From positions 186,001 to 250,000 of the forward strand of contig JADDOH010023187.1 of NCBI GenBank assembly GCA_016648135.1: 64,000 bases of DNA. The letters run 5' to 3'. The stretch comes from Agrypnia vestita. Taxonomy: Eukaryota > Arthropoda > Insecta > Trichoptera > Phryganeidae. Each line of letters begins with the position of its first letter. Within the stretch, counting starts at the first letter, position 1. The notes under the pieces are model-generated. The model was not told the origin of the DNA and did no database searches. It saw only the letters and a list, made by a program, of their open reading frames with translations. Below are positions 41,791 through 51,592 of the stretch, one piece after another. The position numbers and the translations under genes are program-made.

Positions 41791-42639
41791 GAAATACCAG
41801 AAACACAACATCGGGAAATGCTTCAGTACCGAAAAAGAAGACAAAAATGTTCTTTATACCATTCATATATTAGGTTTTTCGTATCATCGAGAATGGTACG
41901 TATCCCCGTACAGATTCTCAATGAAAGACATAGTTCTGTGTCAAAACGCAAAACCAGAAGCAATAAATTAACCGTGGAACTATACCGCACGGAATGAGTC
42001 GGAGTGAAGCGGTCAGTTGGTAATATGGTGACATAACATGTGAACAAGAGATGTCGCCACTGGTTAAGTTCATGAATAATTGAGGCGGTAGGTACTTTAA
42101 TCAAAGGAATTAGTTCGAAATTGTTGGGAGGTGAATACCGAACAAGCCTCCAAAAGCTCTTCGCCAGAGAACGCAAGTTTAAGTACTAATATTCAAGTTA
42201 ACAATTGTGGCACACTTATATATTACACATATACGAGAAAAGTTTAACAACAGTCGGTAATTTTCACTCGGGATTGGTTCTTATAATAAAGTAATTTTCT
42301 AATAAAATTATTTCCGTTCTCAGAGTTTCTACATTAATGACATTTCCGAGTGAATTATTCGCGAAGAATCCAGGGCCGCATTGTAGGTTGCCCATTCTAG
42401 CCTAGCACACAGACGGGACTTTAAAAATATATAATAAAAAATAAAATAAGTTTAAAATATATAAGCATATTGCTTTAAAAACTCCAAATCAAAAATATAG
42501 ATATCTCATTACCAACAGCGACATCTATGCTGGTTTATGGGAGTAACGAATTTTCGGCCACAAGGTGGAGGTAGTAAAAATACAACTCACTTTTGAAACA
42601 AGATGTGCGAGTTAAACATACATTTATACAACTTCCAAA
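41791..42639. other. No gene recognised
   Basis: A 117-codon minus-strand frame at 41823-42176 lacks motifs. The rest is A+T-rich. Confidence 0.4.
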
Positions 42640-42765
42640 AATATCATGAGTGGCAATTCCACATTGAACGTTACATTGTGTAAAGCGATCACTCAAGCCA
42701 GCCGTGCGATTGGTCGTAAGCCCTATGAACATCCAAAATGACCTCCATATCTACTTTTCCATATA
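42640..42765 (-). repeat. Diverged copy of the 22600/23137 repeat
   Basis: The reverse complement aligns with the duplicated segment: GGTCATTTTGGATG, GGCTTACGACC, GGCTTGAGTGATCGCTTTAC and TTTTTGGAAGTTGTATA occur in the same order. Confidence 0.6.
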
Positions 42766-42799
42766 AAAAAGTAAAAAATTAAAATAGTAAAACAGTAAC

Positions 42800-43155
42800 C
42801 TATATCGAATGTGAAAAATTCATTCCCTTCTATACAATTCAAATAAAATATAAAAAGCTTCAAATTCCAAATGGAAAACATTCCAATTGGAATTTTTTCA
42901 GGGTTTTTATCATTTTATTTATCTTGTATTGAAACAAATGAATTTTTCGTAATCGATATGAGTTACTGTAATGATAGTCCACGTTTCATAAAAAATAAAT
43001 CAGAAATATTGAAAAAAAAATGCAAACTTTGATGTCGCATATCTCCATAACTATTGATATCTTGATCCATGATAGCTTGAACGTTTTCGGCTCATAATCA
43101 AGGCAGAAATATAGTCTTGCGAGCTTATTAATGTTTTCCAAATAACCCTGTATAA
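42800..43155. mobile_element. Fold-back MITE, copy 2
   Basis: Left arm CAGTAACCTATATCG...AAAAATTCATT against right arm AATGAATTTTTCG...GATATGAGTTACTG, then GCATATCTCCATAACTATTG and AATAACCCTGTATA at the right end. The centre contains a short palindrome near 42875-42895. Same family as 33646, 50398 and 53745. Confidence 0.65.
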
Positions 43156-43189
43156 TGCTTTTCCTTGTGTGCAAGTGTGTTCCTCTTTG

Positions 43190-43430
43190 TTAATCACATA
43201 TTTTGCAGACTTTTATGATTTTATCAATCCAATAGATTTAAGGACTGCCTGTCGACCCCTTGACTCTCCTCGAATACCACACTGGATGACTGAGTTTATC
43301 CAACAATTGTCTATCCTTCCAGCGATTCGACCTGCTCGCGGTCATTCCATTTTCGTAGCATTAGATCTGTTGCATGTTCACATGCTCTCTTCTCCTGCAT
43401 CTTCGTGTGATGCACAACACGTTTCTCAAT
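43190..43430 (-). pseudogene. LINE C-terminal tail, family with 24861 and 38235
   Basis: Minus strand reads RAGRIAGRIDNCWINSVIQC then GIRGESRGRQAVLKSIG, aligned with the WAGHIARRxDNRWTxSVIxW motif. Decayed. Confidence 0.55.
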
Positions 43431-43684
43431 GTCTCTCGAAACTTTCGTCATTCTTACTGATAACTTCTCCAGAGTGTGTAAGACTCCTTAACTTACGCAT
43501 ATTGTCTAATGTTGGCAACGTTTCGGTAATAGTTAATACCTAGAGGCTAGAGAATTTTTTTCGTATCTAATAAATATTTCACCGAAATATTTTTTTTAAA
43601 TCGTGAAAATAAGTCAATCCATACTAATATCACAGTATACTAAGAACAGTAATACGTCTTCATACAAACTGGCCGCTACCCATT

Positions 43685-43735
43685 AGAATGTGTGCGTGCG
43701 TACTCGGCGCCGTATACGCACGCACTGTGTCGCAC
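43685..43735 (+). promoter_or_regulatory. CpG-rich inverted repeat upstream of candidate first exon
   Basis: GTGCGTGCGTAC and GTATACGCACGCAC form an inverted repeat in a CpG-dense patch, 20-65 bases before the ATG of the candidate gene. It could be a core promoter or 5' UTR element; this is inference from position and base composition. Confidence 0.25.
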
Positions 43736-43750
43736 GCATTGACATAGAAT

Positions 43751-43883
43751 ATGAGGGCACAAGGCGGCGGCAGCAAGGGCCGTGCCTTCGGTGCCATTCG
43801 CGCTCGCAGCCGCCGCTTTAGAAAAAAAATGCGCTTCCTGAAAAAAATGCCTTTTTTTATGTTTGTGGTGCTTTACCAAACAG
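43751..43883 (+). CDS. Candidate host gene, exon 1 (basic N-terminus plus membrane anchor)
   Basis: ATG at 43751 opens MRAQGGGSKGRAFGAIRARS, then RRFRKKMRFLKKMPFFMFVV and LYQT, ending at CAG|GTGTGT, a plausible 5' splice site, in phase 1. A very basic stretch directly before a hydrophobic segment suggests a signal anchor (type II membrane topology). The GC-rich codons contrast with the A+T-rich surroundings. It joins in frame to the exon at 44281. The family was not recognised. The alternative is a chance frame. Confidence 0.45.
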
Positions 43884-43987
43884 GTGTGTTGATTATCACA
43901 AAGACTGTGAGTTTTTAAAAGTCTACGTTGATGTCAATCAGCGTTCTTGCAATTTAAGTGCAGAAACTAGGTATACTAATTACAGAA

Positions 43988-44055
43988 ATTTTCGGGTTTC
44001 GTATCTACCTTTTGCGTCAGAATCTCAGACGCTACGAGTTAAAAGAAAGGGAGTA
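43988..44055 (-). repeat. ACTCCC family repeat, copy 5 (internally deleted)
   Basis: Holds only the two ends seen in copy 4: TTTTCGGGTTTCGTATCTAC and GTTAAAAGAAAGGGAGT, joined by a deletion. It lies in the putative intron between the two candidate exons. Confidence 0.65.
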
Positions 44056-44280
44056 AAAATAAAGTGACAACCCTAGCGTCAACGCAAGAGTAGGCTAATA
44101 ACTCGCCGACAGGCCGGAGATAAACTACTGTTCTGGGTATACTGTGCTAATATGTATACATCATTTTTTGGTAAAAACGTGGAATTACATAGTGGTGGAT
44201 AAGAATATGAATTACAGAAGGAAGGAAGCTAGCACATGTCTTTTTCTGAATGCTGGTTCTGGATTCTTCTTCCCCTGTAG

Positions 44281-44439
44281 AGTTCCACCACATAAACAAG
44301 CGGCGAATTGTTTCTTTCGAACAATATATTCTGGGAACTGGGATTGTTTTTTTATTGATTAAAGTCTATGCGGTAATTAAAAGACACAGATATAGCAGTG
44401 GTGTGTTCGAACATGGCATGCAATATTTCTTCCACGACG
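44281..44439 (+). CDS. Candidate host gene, exon 2 (membrane segment)
   Basis: Flanked by a strong acceptor (GGATTCTTCTTCCCCTGTAG) and a perfect donor (GACG|GTAAGT). The exon is 159 bases, phase 1 at both ends, matching the phase of exon 1. It encodes FHHINKRRIVSFEQYILGTG, IVFLLIKVYAVIKRHRYSSG and VFEHGMQYFFHD, with one hydrophobic helix at YILGTGIVFLLIKVYAV. No third exon could be found within the repeats that follow. Function unknown. Confidence 0.5.
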
Positions 44440-44694
44440 GTAAGTGTACTTTTTGAAGGTTGCTTACTAGGTGGTGAATCGAATCGAAGTGAATTTTTTG
44501 TGCTATCGGGTCAGTATGTGAAAAAAGGTAGATAGGTAAACTACAAGAAATCGTTTTACTTGTAATTTACCTTTATTTATTAATTTAATTTTAATTTAAA
44601 ATTACATGGAACGGGAACGTTCTAAACGCCCGTTCCTTTCGAGTTTCAAATGGCGCTAACACAAAGCATATAATATTTATATAATAATGTCACT
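44440..44694. other. Putative intron sequence
   Basis: No feature recognised between the candidate exon and the LTR-like repeat. Confidence 0.35.
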
Positions 44695-45209
44695 TGTCGT
44701 GGCTAGGGAGGATTGAATGAAAATTTATTAAATAATGATTAGTTAACTATTCAACGTACAAAAGCAATTAAAACGAATCAAACTTAACGCTTATCTTTAA
44801 ATTACACTATTTCGCTTTATTATCGCTGGGTAACACGTATTTAACATTCACTAAAACATTCCGTTCTCAATTCTCGCTCATAGTATTTATCGCTATCATA
44901 TTTATTTATTTCGCCAATTAAGCATTTCTCTCGATGTATTTATCGCTTCACAATTCAAGACAGGCCACGCTTAGCGTCGTTTCACGGCTCGCGCGTCCTT
45001 CGCACTGAATCGAACTGTCAAACACGACCACTTCGCGCCGACTTGATCTGAAAATGCTGATATTTTCGTACATCTTTGATTATTCTAGTGTTTAGTAGAA
45101 GATTCTTGGTGTTTCTCGGCTGTATCAGGCATTTCTAGACGTTAATAGATGTTTCTCAAAGATTAAAGATCACCCTAGCTTGATATAGGCCGTTCACGAT
45201 CCTTTTACA
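44695..45209 (-). mobile_element. LTR-like dispersed repeat, copy 2
   Basis: On the minus strand it begins TGTAAAAGGATCG and ends CTAGCCACGACA, with AATAAA-like signals and the GTGTTACCCAGCGA block shared with copy 1. About 515 bp, no internal genes adjoining, target duplication not clear. Confidence 0.45.
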
Positions 45210-45226
45210 GTGTTGTTCCAAGTGAC

Positions 45227-45406
45227 TTTTTTTTTTTAAATAGAGATGCGAATACGGAATTCGTGTCACATCAATATTCTTACTATTTTCAAATTAAGGT
45301 AAACGCTTGTGCTATGAAAATAGGACTAACTTGCTTGTCTGGAGTGAGATTCAAACCTTTGGATCACGAGGCGAGAGTCCTAACCCACAAGACCAACAAG
45401 CTACTC
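45227..45406 (-). mobile_element. tRNA-derived SINE, family 1, copy 2
   Basis: Aligns along its full length with 3604-3788, including the tail (T-run at 45227-45237) and the head ending CAAGCTACTC. The B box has decayed (GAGATTCAAACC). Confidence 0.75.
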
Positions 45407-46039
45407 TAATACTTTTGACATATTACTAGGAGTTTGGACACTGCGTCAATTCTTTTAAGCATCTCGTTACAACATTGTTCGTAAAAATATGCAAAAACCT
45501 ATTAACTTATTTGTGTATATATACTGGTATTATATTTTTATCAGGAAATCGGCTTGTCGAGAAATTGGTCTATCCCTTTTGGGCGCCCTTTTTTTAGAAA
45601 CGCCCGGATTTAAGACAACGGCTGAGATCACAATTGTCATAATCCGGCTCTGACAGGGCCAACTATAATCCTTCGGAAAGTTCCCGAAGCTTGACTCCGC
45701 GGTTCTTAATTTGTTCTTTGTGCCAGATTAAGGAGAGTCTTTATTTTACTAAGTTTTTAATCTGATACACGGCGCGCGCCATAGTTTAAGCTTCTTTAAG
45801 TAAGCTATGTAGATTAAGCTGTGAAGTTAGTTTACAAGAAAGCTATACATACATTATTAACAGGTGCTGTACACGTGCTGACGGAAGAAAGCTAAATGAC
45901 TTAAGTTCTTATAAAGACGCGTCAGACGTGTAGAGCGTTTATTGACTTGTACACATATTGTTGCGTCCGTGTATCCAACTACACAGAGCTGTAGTACCAA
46001 AGATTTTCACTTTATGTTTACCCGGAACATATTCTTTAG
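45407..46039. other. No gene recognised
   Basis: No supported frame or repeat. Confidence 0.45.
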
Positions 46040-46047
46040 GTATATAG

Positions 46048-46953
46048 CAGTGGCGTGCAGTCGGTATAAACTTGGGTTATGCTGTGACTGACTATATACC
46101 TAGGTATATTAAAAATATATATATATACGCACATACCTACATATAAGGGTATATACATTAGTTTAATTTTTTAACTATATATAATGAACTTTTTTTTAGT
46201 AGCTTCAATCCACAAAAATAACTGCACTATAAATGAAGTATTTTAAACAATATTTCCTAAATAAATAAATATTTATATAGGTATAACTAATACGGCAAAA
46301 AATTTCAATATGTTTCGAAGACGATTTATATATAATTAAATCGGGAACAATATTAATTTCAGATATATATTTCTTTTCACAAAAATAAATCAAACATTTT
46401 ATGATATCATTATATGTTATGATATGACAGATGACAGATGGTAATTTTAGAAAAGACGTAGAATTTACACCGAAAGTTTTGGGTGGAATTTGTAAAAAAT
46501 AACATTTCTGCAATTACGTGCGCATAGTTCTCACCTGGCATAGGACCTTTCGAAGAAGCACGCTAAATTTACTTGTCTTTTACACAAATCGCATCCTTAA
46601 AAATACCCACATTCACACAAAATATACACAGGTTTTTTTCTCGACTTGACTATATCTATGGAACGAAATATTGGGCGAAATAAATGAAAAATTGACATGA
46701 AGTTAGGCACAGAAAAGTCGGAAACAAAACTTCTAGCCGTAAGACGAATTATGGCTAGAATTTTAAATCGGAAAAAAACAGCTACGTCACGTTAAACGGA
46801 AACATCAGAAATAAAACTTCTAGCTGTATAACGAATTACGGCTAGAATTTTAAATCAACTTTATCTTAAGATAAGGATTATTTAATTAATATTTATTTCC
46901 CAGAATCTTTACTAATGCACAGCTTTTTTGCTTGTATGCGTTGCACGCCACTG
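46048..46953. mobile_element. hAT-type element with perfect 8-bp target duplication
   Basis: Inverted termini CAGTGGCGTGCA at 46048 and TGCACGCCACTG ending at 46953, flanked by GTATATAG at 46040-46047 and 46954-46961. An 8-bp duplication and CAGNGG ends are the hAT signature. The 906-bp interior includes two copies of a 50-base unit (AAAACTTCTAGC(C/T)GTA...GGCTAGAATTTTAAATC) near 46725 and 46812. A 102-codon minus-strand frame at 46205-46513 could be a transposase scrap, but no motif was recognised. Confidence 0.85.
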
Positions 46954-46960
46954 GTATATA

Positions 46961-47780
46961 GGTACTGATACATATGCTTGTTAGTGGCACGTGAGCATGC
47001 GCAGTATTGACCTACTTTAGCCCTTGCTTATTAGTGGCATGTGTGTACGCACATTGCTAGTAATGAGCATGCTAATGTCATTCACCATGAGAAGGGGTGT
47101 CTTTTGAGCATGTGTGAACAGGCTTGCTTATTATGAGCATGCTTATGTCATTCGCGGCTAGTACCGATTATCAATGCGATCTTCTCAGTCCGCGACAGAT
47201 GAAACGAATATGGCGCGTTGGGGAGATGATAAAACATTACTTTTCGTGACTCATTATAGGAATCACGAATGTCTGTGGAATAAGTACTCGGTCACCGCTA
47301 TGTAAAAATAATATAGCAAGAAATAATGTTTATGAAACTTTATTAAAAGACATGAATGATTCAAATCTTATAATAAAAATTATAAAAACTAACATCAAAA
47401 ATATTTTGATTTATTGGTTCACTTGAATTTTCTATTTCAGTTTTCAGTTTCCATTTTGAACAAGAGCGTCTATATTCTATGACAAGACCATGCCAGTAAT
47501 AAGCATGTGTGTTTGATTAAACCCAGGAACTGTTTTGATTTTTGACACTTGAATTTTCTATTTCAGTTTGGAAAGTTTCAATTTTGAACTAAAGTTCCTC
47601 CTATGACAAAAGCATGCCAATTATAAGCATGTGTATTTGATTGTTAGCTTTGAGCATGCTCATTTATGAGCATGCTTAAAATAAGCATGCTAATAATGAG
47701 CAAGTGTGTACAGTTGTTAGGGCACGCTAGTTTTGAGCATGCTAATGAGCACGCCAGTAATAAGCATGTGTATCTGTACC
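46961..47780 (+). mobile_element. GCATGC-rich MADF element, copy A
   Basis: Terminal inverted repeats run from GGTACTGATACATATGC at the left to GCATGTGTATCTGTACC at the right. Both subterminal regions are dense in palindromic AGCATGC, TAATAAGCATG and GTGTGTACGCAC blocks. The centre carries the start of a MADF-domain gene. A second partial duplicate of the right-central region (TTGAATTTTCTATTTCAG) is present at 47424 and 47550. The left end lies inside the 8-bp duplication of the adjoining hAT. Other copies: 51593-52329, 55969-56590 and 63835-64000. Confidence 0.75.
47174..47426 (+). pseudogene. MADF-domain gene 5' part in element copy A
   Basis: ATG at 47174 opens MRSSQSATDETNMARWGDDK then TLLFVTHYRNHECLWN. 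This fits the N-terminal helices of a MADF domain (LxxYRxHxCLWNxxSPxYKN). A 4-base insertion (AAGT) after CLWN shifts the frame; corrected, it reads TRSPLCKNNIARNNVYETLL then KDMNDSN. It ends IKNILIYWFT and stop. Known MADF/Myb-like proteins are the DNA-binding partners of PIF/Harbinger transposases. No transposase is present in the copy. Confidence 0.6.
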
Positions 47781-49132
47781 GTGAGGGATGCTAGGAAAGA
47801 TAAAATTTCGGGATTGGATATTACAGGTTGTCTTTCGACTAAAGAAGGTGTCCTTATGAGAAACTTCAGAAGAAGCTGGAGTTAATGAGGGCGTGGGCGT
47901 CTCGCTGAGAGATCCTGAGGATATAAGGATGAAAGCCATCCACATTTCTAGATTAAAAATTCTACACTGTGGAAAATCTACCGATGCCAACTTCCCTTGC
48001 TGAATGTAATTAAGTTATATTTTCGATGTTTATAGTGTTAACTTTGTGGTTGGACATAATTATTATTTTTAATTAATTAAACAACTTTGTATTAACCACT
48101 TAACTAGTAACTCTACGTCTACTGGTTTCGATACCATCGTATTATATTTTTGAAAAGGGGGCGTGGCCACAGCTATGGTGGGGGTAATTGAGAAGTGGAC
48201 GCCGAAATGGGGAATATGTCAAGTAACGGGCTATTCATAAAATGTATCTGGTTGTTAATTGTATTGGCTTTAGTGTACAGGCATTTAAAAAAAAATTAAA
48301 TTAGTAATCAAGTTATTTTAGTGGTGGATCTCGATGTAAGTGTGTGAGTGTGTGTGTGTGTGTTTTGTATGTGCGCGGGCGAACAGTGTCGACCGATAGG
48401 CCATACATGGGTATTTTTATACCCAATGAATGAACTATATACCTTTACATAATGAATTTAACACTTTTCACAACTTTTAATTATAGATAACAACATCGAA
48501 GTATGAAAAACTTAGGATATATGAACTATCTCCTCCCCATCATCAAATCTTTATGTTTAAAATTATTTTTTGCCTCTATGTCAAAATCCATTACAGAAAT
48601 CAACACCTGTATATAGAAATCAACATCATTCCTGCCATGCATGGCAAAAATTGATTTATAACGAAACAACAGAAAATGCCTTCAGGGCGTTTTCAAAAAT
48701 ACGCAGAAAAAAATCTTACTTCGATATTATTTTTTAATGCGGATGCTTGGTTACTTTATAAGGCTTTAGCATTTATTCTCGGAAAAATCTAAATTTCACC
48801 CAATTCACTCCTGCGATCGTGTTCGATCAAAACACCCCCTCCCGCGACTCTCTGCTCTGAATCCAGATTGTTATTTATATCTTTTTAGATTTCCCGATAG
48901 GGAGATGGATGACATGAAGAGAAAGAAAATGAGTTTGTCGCCAAAATAGCTCCCCGCATTTTCTCGGAGCGAAGAGTGTTTTCATTGCCGGCGGTGGGCG
49001 GCATCTATCTACCTGTAATCTTTAAGAGAGTCTCTCTTCGAGAGTAGAGAGAGAAGACACGTGTCATGCGTAAAGTGTATCTACAATAATAATAATGTTT
49101 CCACGCCGACGGGAACTCAAGAGCGCCGATCC
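47781..49132. other. No gene confirmed
   Basis: 47790-48000 has an open plus-strand stretch (ISGLDITGCLSTKEGVLMRN, then in another frame VGVSLRDPEDIRMKAIH) that faintly resembles a LINE ORF1 fragment, but the resemblance is too weak to call. A (TG)n tract lies at 48340-48362. The rest is unexplained. Confidence 0.3.
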
Positions 49133-49489
49133 CTCTAGCCCAGTGGTTCTCAAAGTTAACAGGACCGGGACCCACCAAAAAAAAAATTAGGGGCCCACCT
49201 CCTGCCTCACATTTTCCCAATTCGTATTGTAACCATGCGAAAGACTGTTTAATTAAGAAAAAAATAAAAACCTCCGAATATAATGGAAATGTTTAAAAAA
49301 TAATAGGGGTGAAAATATTCAATACTAATAATAAAGGTTAAAAATTGAATAATTTAGAAATTTTTTACATAAGGGAGGCGGTGAATATATTACCTCTCAT
49401 TAATAGTCAAATTATTTTTCCATATAGCCCTTTGTTTAATTTAACATTCACAAAAGATGTGGTAACACCCACTTTAGACCCCGCCCCCT

Positions 49490-49745
49490 CTCACTCTCTC
49501 TCGTTAGATTCCTGAATTGTTCAGTAGGCATCAGTGCATGCTTGTCTCTGACAAGATTAACACGCATGTGATCAATAGTGGTGATAGTTTAACAATACTA
49601 TGGTTGGGGTGTATAATGTTGTGAATATAACAGTGTAGTGTTGGTCCTGACGAAGGGACGGGTACGTCTCGAAACCGGTAGACCGTAAATCTGGTAGTGG
49701 TTTTTACTAAGTTTACTAACATTCTGTTGAAATGTTGTATTACGA
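49490..49745 (+). mobile_element. PLE terminal fragment nested in the hAT
   Basis: Aligns with the reverse complement of about 11600-11760: AACACGCATGTGA, ATACTATGGTTGGGGTGTAT, GTGTAGTGTTGGTCCTGACG, TAGTGGTTTTTA in the same order. It carries the hammerhead-like core described separately. Confidence 0.6.
49643..49685 (+). ncRNA. Hammerhead-ribozyme-like core, intact consensus
   Basis: CTGACGA at 49647-49653, helix II GGGAC/GTCTC, then GAAAC at 49671-49675 and CGGTAG. Compared with the copy at 11609, helix II differs at one position on each strand while pairing is kept (GAGAC/GTCTT against GGGAC/GTCTC), so pairing may have been selected. Helix III is very short. Confidence 0.55.
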
Positions 49746-49785
49746 AAAATGTTAATATGTGATATATTAATAGGAAGGATGAATT

Positions 49786-50250
49786 TATTGCCTATTTTTT
49801 GTCATAACAGCGTCAGCGTTGACTTCAATTCTTGTCAGTTTAAGTCGCAGTGAATTCGATACGTCCAATTTATTTCTGTATTTAGTCTTAATAGAAACCA
49901 TGGCAGAAACTCTATTTCACATGAAGTAATGAAGAGGAGGAGGACTTTCATCGCTTTGTCAGACAAGTAGAGATAAGCGTCGGCAACTGAAAGCCAGAAT
50001 TTTGCTAATTGCTTGCGATTAAAAGTATTTTTCAGCGACGTATCTTCTGATGAATGAATAAGCTCTTCACTTGCTTAGTCGATATGTTGTCTTGAAATGG
50101 ATTTTAACTCCGGTTTATCCTATTGTACTTTTTCATCTCTTCTTCGAAGTAAGCGTTAAAGTTATTTTTCAACTCTGTTAGATGAGTGAAAATTGCAGAC
50201 ACTACTTTTCTATAATAAATACGATACGATCCGGACGAGACGTGTTTTGC
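49786..50250 (-). pseudogene. hAT transposase C-terminal remnant
   Basis: Minus-strand pieces: HLTELKNNFNAYFEEEMKKY, DAYLYLSDKAMKVLLLFITS with CEIEF, then after a frameshift AMVSIKTKYRNKLDVSNSLR and LKLTRIEVNADAVM. These match the YPxLSxxAxxxLLxFxTSYLCExxFSAxxxIKTKYRNxL dimerisation region of ZBED/FAM200-type hAT proteins. Several frameshifts disable it. Confidence 0.8.
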
Positions 50251-50397
50251 GACTGTGACCCACCAGTGGGTCTCGAACCATAGCTTGGGAAACACTGCTC
50301 TAGCCAATTTGTTACGTCGGATCGTGCCCTTAGAACAACAAGGTATCGTGTGAAATTCTTAACAGTATATTCAATTTATTTTTCTTAAAGCTCTGTA

Positions 50398-50535
50398 TAC
50401 AGGGTTATTTGAAAAACATTAATAACCTCGCAGGACTATATTCCTGCTTTAATTATGAGTCAAAAAGTTTATTATGAATTGAAAAGTGATCACTCAAGCC
50501 ACTCAAGACAAATTATAAGCCCTGTAGATGTCTAA
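50398..50535 (-). mobile_element. Fold-back MITE, fragment
   Basis: ATACAGGGTTATTTGAAAAA at 50398 is the reversed end of the family (AATAACCCTGTAT at 43145 and 54040), followed by AATAACCTCGCAGGAC and TAATTATGAGTC. It continues into a GTGATCACTCAAGCC block shared with the 42640 repeat, linking the two families. Confidence 0.55.
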
Positions 50536-50591
50536 TAAAGACTTTCATACATGCTTCGTCTCAGTGAGACGTCTATAATTTATCTTAACAT

Positions 50592-51137
50592 ACTTCTTCT
50601 TCTTCTTTTGGTGTCATGTCAGGTCCCCCCAACGTTGACTATCACCCGAGAGAAAGCGTCCCTGTCCTGGGCAGCACGAAACAGCTCTCCAACACTTCTT
50701 ATGCCCGTCCAGTCGCGAATATTGCGGAGCCAGGAAATTTGTCTCCTTCCAACACCTCTACGACCCTCTATCTTGCCCATAAGAATCAGGTGGAGCAATT
50801 TATATTTTTCTCCTCTGAGCACGTGACCCAAATACGATACCTTTCGGATTTTGATATTTGTCAGCAACTCTCTATTCACTCTAGCTCTTTGAAGAACTCT
50901 TGTGTTGCTGACCATATCCGTCCAGGGTATCCGGAGCATTCTCCGATGTATCCACATTTCGAACGCCTCCAGCCAGTTCATGCTACTCACTTTGAGGGTC
51001 CACGATTCCACTCCGTACAGGAGGACTGACCATATATAACATTTGACCAGTCGCTGTCGAAGTTTCAGGTTAAGATTGTCACCGCAGAATATCTGTCTCA
51101 TTTTGTTAAAAGCAGCTCGCGATGCTTCAATTCCTTA
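50592..51137 (-). pseudogene. LINE reverse transcriptase C-terminal region with (GAA)n tail
   Basis: A 160-codon minus-strand frame reads LKLRQRLVKCYIWSVLLYGV, ESWTLKVSSMNWLEAFEMWI, HRRMLRIPWTDMVSNTRVLQ, IRKVSYLGHVLRGEKYKLL and GKIEGRRGVGRRQISWLRNI. These are the CYxWSxLLYGxExWTL, RMLRIPWTxxVxN, YLGHxxRxE and GKxxGRRxxGRRxxSWL motifs of a widespread insect RTE-related LINE. Upstream ASRAAFNKMRQ extends it. The 3' end has (GAA)5 (50593-50607 on the complement). Truncated at the 5' side. Confidence 0.85.
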
Positions 51138-51592
51138 ACATACTAAAATATGTTTTATAAATTTGAAAACACTTTGGGGTTTATAGACTGCCGACGCAAG
51201 GGGGAAAATCCTCGTCATTGTCAACAACTCTGTCCTACAATTTTCATGGTACAGGTGAAACGATAATTATAAGTAAAGGATAATTGTTACTGCAGTTAAC
51301 ATTCTCTCGCCTCGTTAATCTCGTTTTAGGAAATTAATTCATTGAAGTACATCCAAAAGAATTTGCCTTGCCTTGGAATTTCTACAAATGCACTAACATA
51401 AATAAAAGATACGCCCAATCTGAAAAGACGAAGAAGTTCTACCATAATTGTAATGGATTTGAGGAACGTAGGTCGCGACGCGCGAAAGGAACAGAGCATG
51501 ACAGAGAGGGTAAATGGATACAAGGGCGAGCGTGGGTGAAAGGGCTTTTTTGCATTATATCGATCGCTATTGTGCATTGTTATCACCGTATA
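51138..51592. other. No gene recognised
   Basis: No supported frame or repeat. Confidence 0.45.

Larger units (their letters stand above)
49141..50297 (-). mobile_element. hAT element with perfect 8-bp target duplication
   Basis: Termini CAGTGGTTCTCAAAGTT at 49141 and the imperfect complement AGCTTGGGAAACACTG ending at 50297, flanked by CTCTAGCC at 49133-49140 and 50298-50305. The interior keeps the C-terminal part of a hAT transposase on the minus strand and a nested PLE terminal fragment. It is about half the length of an autonomous element. Confidence 0.9.

Noticed and set aside
47640..47780. CRISPR-like array of short GCATGC repeats
   Set aside because: Units are palindromic and irregularly spaced, inside an inverted-repeat transposon in eukaryotic DNA; no spacers or cas genes.
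47815..47990. LINE ORF1-like fragment
   Set aside because: Resemblance to the TKExVL...VSLR pattern is too weak and the two halves are in different frames.
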